This document shows, one piece after another, positions 28,401-40,400 of a stretch of 47,372 bases of DNA. The DNA lies in NCBI RefSeq assembly GCF_000308535.1, contig NZ_BAFW01000223.1, positions 1 to 47,372 on the forward strand. Direction: 5' to 3'. Position 1 is the stretch's first letter. Each line of letters opens with the position of its first letter. This DNA is from Nocardia cerradoensis NBRC 101014. Lineage in GTDB: Bacteria; Actinomycetota; Actinomycetes; Mycobacteriales; Mycobacteriaceae. The notes below the pieces were generated by a model that ran no database searches, was not told the DNA's origin, and worked only from the letters and a program-made list of their open reading frames with translations. The position numbers and the translations under genes were made by a program.

Positions 28401-31400
28401 CCCGGTTCCATGATCTGCCGTCGGCCGATGTCGAGGCCGGAGCACTGACGCCGCTGCCCGGAGACGTTCCGATCGTCGCGGCCTGGGCGCACGCGCTGCT
28501 CGCCGGCGCCCCGTCGCCATCGTCCCCTGCGCACGAGACGGTACGCAATTCGCTGCCGCATGGAGCGACCACCGAGCAGACCGACCACGAACCCCCCGGG
28601 AGGCCTATCGGCTCACGACCGGCGCGCCCTGACCGAACACCTGCGTCGCAACAAGGTTCCGGTACCGAACGCACAGCCCCCTCACCATGGCGCCGCGGCG
28701 GTACCTCCCGTCCCGGGACCGGCCCGGCCGCCGTCGGCTACGGCGAGAGCGGCGATGACGAGGCGGTGGGAGCCACCCCCTCGCAGCGCAACGACTCGAC
28801 GTCGGCCGCTACGCCGTGGGCAGCCACCCGAGCACGCAGCGGTACAGCGGGTTCCGATTCGGCGCCGCTTCTCGGGCGGATCAGGAGACACATCGACGAG
28901 GGGGCGCCAGATCGAGCGGCTGCACTCGTCCGCGCGGAGTTCGATACCGAACTTCGGTCTCTCTCCGCACGTTTCGACCTGCAAGCCGGCCCCGGCGTGC
29001 TCGACGAGATCTGCGGCGCTGCCGTCGCGCGGATCGACCGGCTCGGAGACCGGAGCCTGGGCGAGTGGGTGCAGCTCGTCGCTCACAACGTGCTGTCGCA
29101 ACAACGTGAATTCGCCGATATGTGGCGGCGGATCCGCAAACTGCTCGTCGACGGCGCGGGTCTGACGGAATCCGATCCGATGGTGCACGCGTGGAGCAAC
29201 GTGCCGCTGACCGACGTACGGCGGGCACTCGACGCGCTGCCGCCTCATCGCCGCGATCGCCTGCTCGCCGCCTTCCCCCCTGCCCGCCGCGGCAGGAGGC
29301 CGGCGCACATCGATCCCCTTGCCACCGACCCGCAGGCGCTGTGGTCGGCTGCCCGCCATCTGGGATCGGCGATCGCCGCCGCCGGTGGTGTACAGGCCGA
29401 ACTCCCGGACCGGCCCCGGTCAGAGGCGGACGACGCCGAGGCGGTGGCGACGACTCGCGGCGCGCTCGATCGCGCACCAGCGGAAACACCGGCACCTGCG
29501 GCAACGCCCGCCCCGAGACGCGCAGCGAAGTCCGCCGCCGAAGCGGAGCCGATCTATATCGTCAATCCTGCCCGAATCACCGATGCGCTTCGATCGCTGC
29601 CCGGTCTCGAGCGGGAGTTCAACCGGGCCGGTGTGGCGGATCCGCTGGACGAGTTCGCCGCGGCCGGGGCTGATTACCTGCACACCTTGATCACGATCGC
29701 CGAGTACGAGCTCTCGCTCGGCCAATCCACGACCGCACGCACACGCCTCTCGGCGGCATTCGACGCCGGTGTAGCACTGCTCAACCGGTTCACTGCGGAC
29801 GCGGAGATCAAAGCCGTCTTGGCGCCGTTACATCAACTGCGGCGCACGCTCATCGAGAACCCGGCGTCGGCCGTGACGCTGGCCGACGAGCTCGCGGACA
29901 ACAGTCCCACCCGCCGGATTCTCGACCGAACCGTGTCGCATCTCCGGACCATCGGCCGGACGGGGCCGGCTGCGGCATCGAAGTCCGTTGCGAGCCAAGC
30001 GTATCGGGGGTTGCCGGGAGCGCCGACCGATCCTGGAACGAATGCGGCCGATGGTCCGATCGGACACCGGCCGTCCGACGCCGGATCGACTCCGCTCGAC
30101 GTCGATCAGGTGCTGCGGTGGATCCTCGACAGCCCGTCGACACCGGTGGACTGGCAGCAGGTCGGTCAGGTGCCGGACGATGTTCTGCTCGCGTCGGCCG
30201 CCGATGCGGATGTCGACCTCGACGCCATTCGCCGGAGGTGGGGCGCGATCGCGGAGGACTATGTCCGATCGGGGTGGCGCACCGGCGGGGGCCTGCTGTT
30301 CCGGGGCGACACGCGGCCACTTTCCGTCCCGGCGGCGGACGGATTCGTCCCGCTCTCCCAGCGCGACGGCAAGGTCGTCTACACGACGGTGCGGGTGAAT
30401 CGCGCGGGCGACTACGGCGAGTCGGTGATGGTGGACCCCGCGACCTCGCAGTGGACCGTCGTCCACCGGATCTACGTCATCGACGCGCCCGGCGGGTTCG
30501 GAGTGGTGGACGAGAACGGCGACGTCGTCTCCGTGCACTGGCCGGGAGGCCTGCGCAACGACCGCATTCTGGGCTGCTTCGAGATTCCAGCCGAAATCTG
30601 GCAGCGCGATTTCGCGGCCCAGGCCGACCGGTTGCGGCAGTACTGGCGGCCCAACCCCACCTACCGGCCACTGGACACGACCGCCGCCGAACTTCCTGTC
30701 GCCGAGGCTGTTTCGGCCGAGGCAACTCCGACGCAATCGTCGGCAGCGATCGACCGAAACGATCCGCGGCCGGCCCGACCGGAGAATCCCGGGACACAAC
30801 CCGACGACCCTGTGGGAGCCCGCCCCTCCGCCGACCGCGCGGCCGGGTCGGCCGCTCGGCAAGTTCTGGCCGAATTGCTGTCGGCGCCCGTACCTGTCGT
30901 GGTCATGGGAGCGGTTCGCTCCGCCGTGGACGCCGTCCGGCAGCGCATCGCCGAGGCCCCCGACGACGTTCTTGCGGCAGTGAACACCTCGGAGCTGATC
31001 GCCTGGATCGCGGAGTCGCTCGATCTGCACCACCGAATCGAGGCGATGACCAGGAAGTCCGCGAGCACCGATGCCCTGCCGCCGGACCAGCAGGACCGGC
31101 TCGACCATCTTCGCCAAGCGTTCGTCGCGACGAGCGAGGCGCTGTCCCGGCGCCTGGACCGGATGTTCGGCTCCGACTCCACGGCACCGCTCGCCACCCC
31201 GGATGCCGATGACCCCCTGCGTGAGTTGCGGCGGTTGGCCGAGGTGTCGAACTCGGCGCATGCCGCCGCCCTGGTCGATGCGCTGACGCACTACTTCGCG
31301 ACCGCTCGCCTCGGCGACTCCCGTACCGGCGAACTCGCGAATCCGGAATTGGCCGCTGCCGCTGCCCGATACCGCGACCTACAGGCAGCCGGATTCACCG

Positions 31401-34400
31401 GACGAGCGGCTCAGAAAGACGTCGCGAAGGTCGCCGGAACGTCGCAGACGAAGGTCAGCCAGATACTGCGCCGACCGGCCGCCGAGATCACCGCCGACCA
31501 ACGAATCATCCTCATCGCCGCGCGCTGGCTCGACTACCCGATGCCGGAGGATCTGGTACGCGCCGCCGCGCAGTACGAATCGGACATGCGCGGCGAAGCC
31601 GATGGGACCCAGCCCGGGTCCGCACCGGCGATTCGGGCAGCGGAAACCAGCCGGTTGCGCGACGAACTCGCCACCGCGTACCGAGAACTCGAGCATGCCG
31701 AAGACTCGAACCCGCTCGCCGAATCAATCTCTCGCGCCACCCCGTCACGGTTCGACGAGCACTTCCGCGCCCTGAGCCCGATTCAGCGACGCATCCTGAA
31801 GCTGCGGTACCAACAGGGTTTGGCGCCCACCGAGACAGCGGAGGAGTTGAACTCGCGGGGCTGGGCGGCCTCTACGGTGACGCCCCACATCGTGCGGGCG
31901 GCGGAGGCCGGTGCTCTTCGTCGGCTGGCCGGATTGCTGTCCCCGAACGAGACGCCGGCGGTCAGCGATCACTCGCGCGAGCGGCAGCAGACGCTCCTCA
32001 GGCTGATCGCCCATGGCGTGTCCTGGTCGGGGGTCATCGAACAGACCGGCTGGTCACGCGCTACGGGTCGCACCACCTACTCCCAGCTCCTGCGGACTCT
32101 CGACGTCACGAAGCGCGTGTCGATGGTGCCGGAGGCGGTCCGCCGCGGCTTGCTGGACATCACCGAACTTCCGGCGGTCCCCGTGCGGACTCCGGCCGTG
32201 TCCCCCGACGAGCACACCCTGCTGTTCCTCGTAGCCACCGGATTGTCGAACCGCGCGATCGCCGAGACGCTCACCGCCGTACGCGGTGTGCCCGTGGGGA
32301 AGGACGCGGTGACCAAGCGCGCGCAGGCCCTCGGACGGAGGATCGGAATCGGCGACCGCGCCGGGATGGTGGCCGCCGCCATTCGCGCGGGATGGCTGGA
32401 TGTCAATGCCGACGACTGGCCGTCTCGCACCGGCATTCGCGGCACCGCCGTACCCCTCAGCGCACAGGAGCTCCGGACCCTCAGCCTGATCGTCTCCGGT
32501 CGCACCGACGATCAGATCGCGGCCGAGCTGAACACGACCCGGCCAACAGCCGTGACCTATCGCAACCGGATTTTCGTCAAACTCGGTGTCCACTCCCGGG
32601 AGGACGCGGTAATTGCCACGTACACGAATCCGGAACTCATTGCCGCACTGCCTGATTCGGCGAGCGCCGATATTCGTGCCATAGCCGACGTTCTGCGGAT
32701 GGTCGAGCAAGCTACCGAGGGCCGCGAAGCCGGTCAGCCACAGTGGCGTCGGACGCTCGTGCATCAGTTGCGTCACGCGATCCTGTCGGGCGACGTAGCT
32801 GCAGGCCGGGCCCTGCCCTCGGCCCGCCTGCTGATGCAGCGGCTGGACCCCGAGAAGATACAGGCGTCCACGGTCCGGGGGGCGTACCGGCAATTGCGCG
32901 ATGAGGGCTACCTCGCCGTCGTCAGGGGTCGACCGACCGTCACCCCCCGAGACAGCTGGCCCGTCACCACCGAGACAATCCGAACCCACTTCGCCGACCG
33001 GATTTTCGACCTGGCTACCAGAACTGTCGGGGCCGCCTCGGGATCGGTGATCGTCGCGCAAGTGTGCGCACGGGCGGCGCGCGGTGCCGAAACGAGCGGC
33101 CGGACGGTGGCGGAACGGGTTGATTTCGTCGCACGCAATGTGATCGCCGAACACCGCCCGGCCGCCGAATTCCTGCGCCGTCTCGGAGATTTCGTGCTAC
33201 GCGGCGCGGGCTTGTCCAAGAACGACGCGCTCGGGCTGGTGTTGGCGAATGTGTCCACCGACGAAGTGCGCCACCTGCGCGCCGAACTCCCCCTCAATCA
33301 ACAGCTGCGGCTCGATAAGTTCTGGCCCGCACGGCGCGATTCGACGGCGCCACGCGCCATTCCCACCGATCCGATGGCCGAACCGCTCGAACTCTGGTCG
33401 GCCGCAAGGATTTTCGCCATCCTGCTCGCCGAACGACACGGCGTCACCGTTTCTCTGCCGATGGAGCCCACCGGCCGCCTGCCTTGGCGGATCCTCGACA
33501 ACCGAACAGGCGAACCATCCGCCGTGCCGACCGTGGATTTCCGCCTGACGCCGGGCCAACGGAGACTCGTCCGTTTGCTCGCACAGGACCTGACGTATCG
33601 GGAGATCGCTGCCGAGTTGGGCATTTCGGTGAACTCGGTGAAGTCGCGAGTGGCCGATGTGGCCCGCGAACTCCACGGCGAGGGTCGTGCCGAACTCGTC
33701 GAGATCGCTCGTCGTTCGGGCCTGCTCGACGACACGTCATCGGATTTCCGCGCCGCGACGGCCCCGCAGCGACGGACCGCCTCCCCGGTCGCGGAGCCAT
33801 CGAAGGTAGCACGCCGGGCGGGGCTGTCGAACCGCGAGAGCCACGTGCTCGCGTTGTCGGAACAGGGGCTGTCCAAGCGCGAGATCGCCGCTCAGCTGGG
33901 TATCGCCCCGCATACCGTGGAGGACCACCTCGGCAGCGCGCGGCGAAAGATCCGAAGAACAGCCGACCTTGCGTATCCGAATGACGTTGTGGCCGAGTCC
34001 AACTCAGAACAGGCTCTTGCGACGGACGAAACGGGCCGCGAGAACAGGACCGGCCGCACCGACCCGGAAGCCATTGCCTCGGCCGACGAGGAGCCGGATA
34101 CCGAGCGACCGGACCAGGGCGCGATCGGCGCGAAGCCGGCACCGACCACGACCGGTTCGGAAACGAACTCCGCCGTCACACCGGATCCCCTGCCGGCCGA
34201 CACCGATCCCACCCCGTCCGAGAAGAGCCTCGCCGATGCGGCGCTGGCCGGACTACAGGCGTACTTCGGGTCCGACGCGGACGCACGCACACTGCTGCAA
34301 GAAGTCGACACCACCGACGTCGTCGGCGCCTCACGCGCCCACACCGGCAAGGTCGCGCGGTGGTGGGATGCGATGAGCACCGGCCTCCCCGACCGCCCGA

Positions 34401-37400
34401 ACCTGCCGTCACTCCAGGTCGAGCTCGGACTCTCCGATCAGCAGTACGCGCTGCTGCGGGTCCACCCGCACGCGATCGGCAACGCCGACGGTATTCCGTT
34501 CACGGTGCGGGACAAGGCGAATCGGCTTTCGATCGCCCGCGACATCCGGCGGTTCCTGCAACGGCGGCCCAAGGTCGCCCCGCATGCCGTCGCCGAGGGT
34601 GCGGTGGGTATCGCGCGCGCTCGCGCCCTGTTGCGCCGCGCCGGTGCCGATTTGCAGGCGAGGATTCCCAATCCGGTACTCACCAGGTCCGAATTCGAGG
34701 AACTGCGCAATCTGCTCGACACGGGCCGGCAACTGCGCGACATCGAGGCCGAGGCCGCGCGCCTCACCGGTCGGCCGCCGGTACAACTGCTCGCGTACGA
34801 CGCCGCGGCGCACGACGGTAACGGCCGCGTGATCCTGTCCATCGGCGACGCCGACCGCGCCGAGATCGTGAACCGGATGACCAACGGTCTGGGTTCGACG
34901 ATGCGGAAACTGCACCACCGCTCGCAGTATGCGCAGAGCCTCTACGAGATCACCACGCGGCGCGCGGACGGCGCCGCGGTGGCCGCGATCGTCGATATCG
35001 GCTATCGCTGCCCCGTCGATCTGTCCGTCGCCTCACCGCAGCTGGCCGAGGTCGGCGGCGACATCGTGGCCCGTGACATCACCGCCTTCAACGCCACCCG
35101 CGAGTTCTACGCCGAGCAACCCGGCGGGGTATCCGTGCCGCGACTGCGCAACGTCATCGGCCACAGTTACGGCTCGACCACGCTGTGCTACGCGGCGCAG
35201 GATATGCGGCTGGCCCGCGAGGTCGACCGAGTGATTCTCACCGGTTCCCCCGGCGCGGGCCGTCGGATGCGGCATGCCGACGAGTTCGGTGCACCCGTGT
35301 TCGTCTTGAGCGAAAAGGCCGACCCGGTAGCCAATCTGGGTGCCCACAAACAGGGCCGGAAGGGTCGCTACGCGAATGCGGGCCTGGGCATCAGCCCGGC
35401 GGCGGCCATCTTCGGCGCCACCGTGCTCGCCACCGAAGTACCGGTCCGTGGCAGGTACTTCGCGCAGCGCCCGGGGCTGGCCCACCGCCTGTTGGTGAAG
35501 CCGCATGCCTCCTACTATCTCTGGGCCGATGAGACCGAACAGGTGCCGGGCCGCGGCCTCGACAACCTGGGGTGGGTGCTCGTCGGCCACCCCGAACACG
35601 CCGAACGCGCCGAACACCCCTCCGCGCAACGGCCGCACGGTAAGCGATGGCGACGGAAGCGACAAGGGTCCTCGGCCCTCGAGAGGGATGTCGACGCCGA
35701 AGCGCAGTCCGCGCTCGAATCCGGTGGGGCGCCCGTGGTCCCCGTCTCCGAGAGCGCCGGCACCGATCGGACGAAGGCCGGTCCGACCAACCCCATCGGC
35801 CGCGCGCCCGCAAACGACAACCCGCAAGCCAGCCAGGTCTACCACCGCCTGCTGGCCCAACTCGGCGACCCGCGCATCGCGCGCGACCTCGCCGCCAAAG
35901 CCCACGCCCGCGCCGAGCGAGAACAACCCACCGACCCCGACACCGCCGCAGACCACCTGCTCCACATCGCCGATGACATCCTCGCCGAACACCGCACCGC
36001 CATGGCACAACTCGACGACGCCATGGACCACAAACCCGCCCCCGGAAGACGACAACGCCTCACCCACTTCCAACACGGCGGCCTCTTCTTCCACAACCAA
36101 CCCGATGAGCCCCGGGACAGTGCGGGCTCGGACGATGTTGCGGCGGAACCGAATCCACATCGCCCGACCGACCGCGAGATCGAAACAGAACACGAACCGA
36201 GCGAAACCGAGCGTGCGCGTGTGGATCTCGCGAGGGTACTCGGCGTAGACCCGCGCGTAGTGGGACTACGAGGGGCACTGCTACAGGTCCTCGATCAGGT
36301 GCAAATGGAGTTGCGCCTCCTCGACGACGAGGACTGGCCCGGGATTCGAGCCGAGGAACTTCCCGGCTGGCTGGGACGAGCTCTCGACCGTGAGTACCGC
36401 GCCCAGCGCGCAATGAGCGACGGAGCCACCGCGGAAGAACTCGCCCGATTGGATGCGGATACCCGCCAACTCGAAGCAGATCTCCCCACGATTCTCGGGC
36501 AAGATCAATTGGCCCCCGGCTGGCGCGCCGCCGACAGCGACGACAAGCTACACGAACTTCGGCGGCTGGCCACGCGCGCGAACGCGCCGCGAGAGATCGC
36601 AGATCTCGTCGATGCCGCGGAACGCTACCTCGGCGTGGCCCGGCCGACACCGCCTGCCACGGATTCGCCAGGCGTGGCAGGAGCGCGCCCGAGCATCCGT
36701 GAATTGCTCACGGCCGAAGCCGATATCGCCGCGGCCGAGGAAATGCTCGATGCTCTGGTTCGCACGGCGGAAGGGCCGGTCACAGTCCGGGTACGGCCGG
36801 AGGGATCCGACAGCGTGCGGGTCGAGGTGCTCGACCACAGCCGGAAGTTGCCGGTGCGCGACGAGCCGGATGAGGCGACCGGGGAGGTGATGCCGACCGA
36901 GGCGGGTAAGGCCACCGCGTTGTTGGACAAGTCCGGCCGGTGGGGCTTCCGGATACACACCAACGGGTCGCGCATTCGATGGTTCGCTGCCGGGCAGACC
37001 CAGTCGGTACCGGTGTCGACCGAACCGGCGGTGCGGATGAGGTTCGAGCGCGGGCAGGTTCGGCAAGGCGTGGCGCGGGCTCGCAGGGATGTCGGCCGAT
37101 TCCTTTCCCACAACACCCGGCTGCCCCAGACGACGATCGACGCCGCGGTGCTCGCCCTGTCGGAATTGCTGGGGAACTCCGCACAGTACGCGAAACAAGG
37201 TGGAGCGGAAGTCACCGTCGAGGCGGACGACACCCGCGTGCGGATCGGCATCACCGACACATCACTCGGATTGCCGAAGTGGCGCATCGAGAGCGACGTC
37301 GATGCAGCCGACGAGGTCGCTCCCTCACCCACCATCGACCTCGACGACATCGACGCCTTCCTGGCCGGTATCGACCTGGCGGCGCTGGACTCCGCCCGCA

Positions 37401-40400
37401 CCGATCCCGACGAACTGGGGATCCGTGCCGATGGCGAGCACGGACGGGGCGCGCGGATCGTGCGGGACAAGGCTTTTGCCGTCGGGACCGATGTGACCCG
37501 GCACGGCAAGACCGTCTGGGTCGAATACCGAACTCCCCCAAGGAGCTACCCGGCATCCCTGGACGACGCGCTCGACCTCCCCCGTGGGAGCGCGAACCGC
37601 GCCGACGGGGGTGTGACGGCCCCGTCACCATGGACGAAACGAGGCCAGTCCGTAGAAGGGCCTTTCGCTTTCAGCACACCGCCGGGGAACACACCGGGCG
37701 TCGGGTCCGTGGGCTCCAGACCGCATGAACTCCGAGACACATTGGCCCGTGTCGATGAGAGTGGCGTCGATCCGACAACCGCCGCGCAGGTCGAACAGGC
37801 CATCGTGCGCCGCTACGAGCAGCAGCACCGGAAAAACACCGGGAACGGTCGATCGCAGAATTCGAGAAGTAGTGAAGCCGTAGCACAGACCATCCAGTGG
37901 CTCGATGACCTCGGGCTTTTTCGGGCGCTCGAAATTCTCGCATCCTCTGGCCGAGGGTTGGCGGCGCCCCCGTATACCGGTCCCACAGCCGAGGACCTCG
38001 CTCGTGACCCCAGTCGATTGCCGACCACCTTGGCGACGACACTCTCCGACCTCGCGAACGCCAATTCCGATACCACGGTGGCCGAACAGGCAAACCTTGC
38101 CGTTCTCAATATATTCAGCGAATACGTGCAGTCGGCCACCGCGTCGATATACCGCGATCACCAGCTGAACAAGCACAACTCTGCGACAGACCTCGGCTTC
38201 CCGGAAAATGTCGCGGGCGTGCTGGCCCAGCTGTCCGCCGATTCTTTTATCCGGACACAGAAGGCCCACGCACTGGTCGCGGATATCGCTGCGAATATCA
38301 CGACCCAGTGGCTCGACAAGACCCGCAGAAGGGCCGAGCGGAGCGAAAGCGACCTGGCAGAGCTGCTGGCCGACATCTACCGGCGCAATCACATGCCGCT
38401 GTCCCAGGAGCGGCGAGGCGAACTCCAGGATCGGTTGCGCGGCATACGAGCCGAATTCGAGGAACTTGCAGCCCGCCGAGCGGCTGTATTGGCGCGGATT
38501 CCGGATGTGGTGGACAGCGACGCGGCACGCTGGCCGGCGGGTTTCCTCACCGGACTCGCCGAGGTCGAACAGCTGTCCATCGCCGTCGACACTTGGCTCG
38601 CCGGCGGGGTCCCGATCACCCCCCGCATGCTGAAGGAGGTCATGAGCAGCGACCTCGCCCAGCTCGGCGGAGCCAAAGGCGAGGTCGCATTGGCCGAACA
38701 GCTCCGGGAAATCCACGCGCTGGGTGCTCCCGTCCATGCCGAAACGCCGGGTGGCGGTCGTCTGGAGAGCGAAGTCGACGTCTCCACAGACGGAGGCCGA
38801 ATCTGGCACGAGGCGAAGAATTACACCCTCGAGCGGCAGCGGCAGCGCCAGAGCAGGCTCGAGGCACAGGCACGCAAGCAACTCCGCATCGCCTATTCGA
38901 ATCGCGATTACTGGGTGGATGGCGTTCCACCACAGGTCAAGTGGCACTTCACAATCGGCGTCGACCCGGCGGTCCGGGCCGCCCTGGAGGCCATACGGAT
39001 CGAAGACGAGAACGGGCGGACCCTCGACGATCACCGCATCGAGGTGATCGATGGTTCCAGCGCCGCTGAAGTCTCCGCCGGACCGCGGTCCGCCTCCGGA
39101 GCTCGCCAAGGCCCCGCGGCCTTCAGCACACCGCCAGGCGGTGTGTCCGGGATCGAGGATGCCCTCGACCTGCCCCGCGGTGCGATCGCCCGCGCCGAGC
39201 GCACCGGACTCGTCGCCCACCTGAGCAAAGACCCCACCATCGTCTTCGCCGACGATCCGCGGGTCGGCGACGAGGGCCACGCCAACCCCGCCCGCCGGAA
39301 GGGCGAGCGGCCGAACCCCGACACCTCCGCCGAGCGGACGACAGCCGCTGCCGAAGCGAACGGCTCGCTGCTCCGCCTGGTCCGCAACAGTGCCGAGGCG
39401 CGAACCCTCTTCTCCGGCCAACTGGTAGCCGAGATAGGAACCTCGGCGTCCCAGAACGCCCTGACTTTGCTGATGATGGGCATCGATCCGCAAACCGCGG
39501 CCATCGTCGCAGGGCTATCGGATGTGCCGAGAATCGTTCTGGCCCCCTACATGGGCTACCTCGCCGACACCATAGAACCCACCAGGATGATGCGGGGGGC
39601 CAAGCGGGTCATGTTCGGCGCCTCCGCCGCAGCCGCTGCCATATCCGGATTCCATCCGCCGTACATGGTTCCGCTCCTGATCGGCGCCAATCTTGTGAAC
39701 ACCGCCGCCGACACGCTGTACGCGCCGGCCGCATACCGGGTGAACCGCGCAATCCTCGGCACCGACAAACGGTTGCAGCAGGGATTCAGCCAGTACAACG
39801 CCTTCGTGACCAACCTCTCCCGGACGATCGGAAACAGTCTCGCGGGGGCGTTGCAACCGTGGTTGCTCTTCGGACTCGACTCGGCGGCCTCGGGCATCAA
39901 CGTGGCGGGGCTGCGTAGGGTTCGCGAGCTGCCGCCCGCACCGAAACAGACTGAGCCACAATCATTTCGAGACCGAATGCGCACGGTGTTCGTACCCGGT
40001 TTCGAAGCGTTGCATCAAGACAAGATCCTGCGCAACTACACCTGGAATCTCGTCGTCACCAACGGATATCTGGGCGCACAACACTTCTTCTTCATCCACT
40101 CGCTGACCGCGGCCGGACTTTCCGGCGCCCAGACCTCCGCGGCATTCATCCTGCCGTCGATCGGCGGCATCATCGGCAATTCCTTGCCCAAACGATGGTT
40201 GAGCAAGGTCGACATCCACAAACTGCTGGCCGCGAGGTACGTCGGTTTGACCGGGATGGCGGCCAGCGCCTTGATCACCGCGTTCACGAACGACCCGTAC
40301 ATCGGCGGCGCCGGTTACGCGGCGGGCTGGGTGGCCCTGGGAGCCGCCGGCGTGCACACCAACGCCTACTTCAACCGAAACGTGCCCGAGGATCGGCTCG

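Noticed and set aside
37625..39493. Long minus-strand open frame of 622 codons
   Set aside because: Antisense shadow of the nuclease-like region, where the plus strand has clear motifs.
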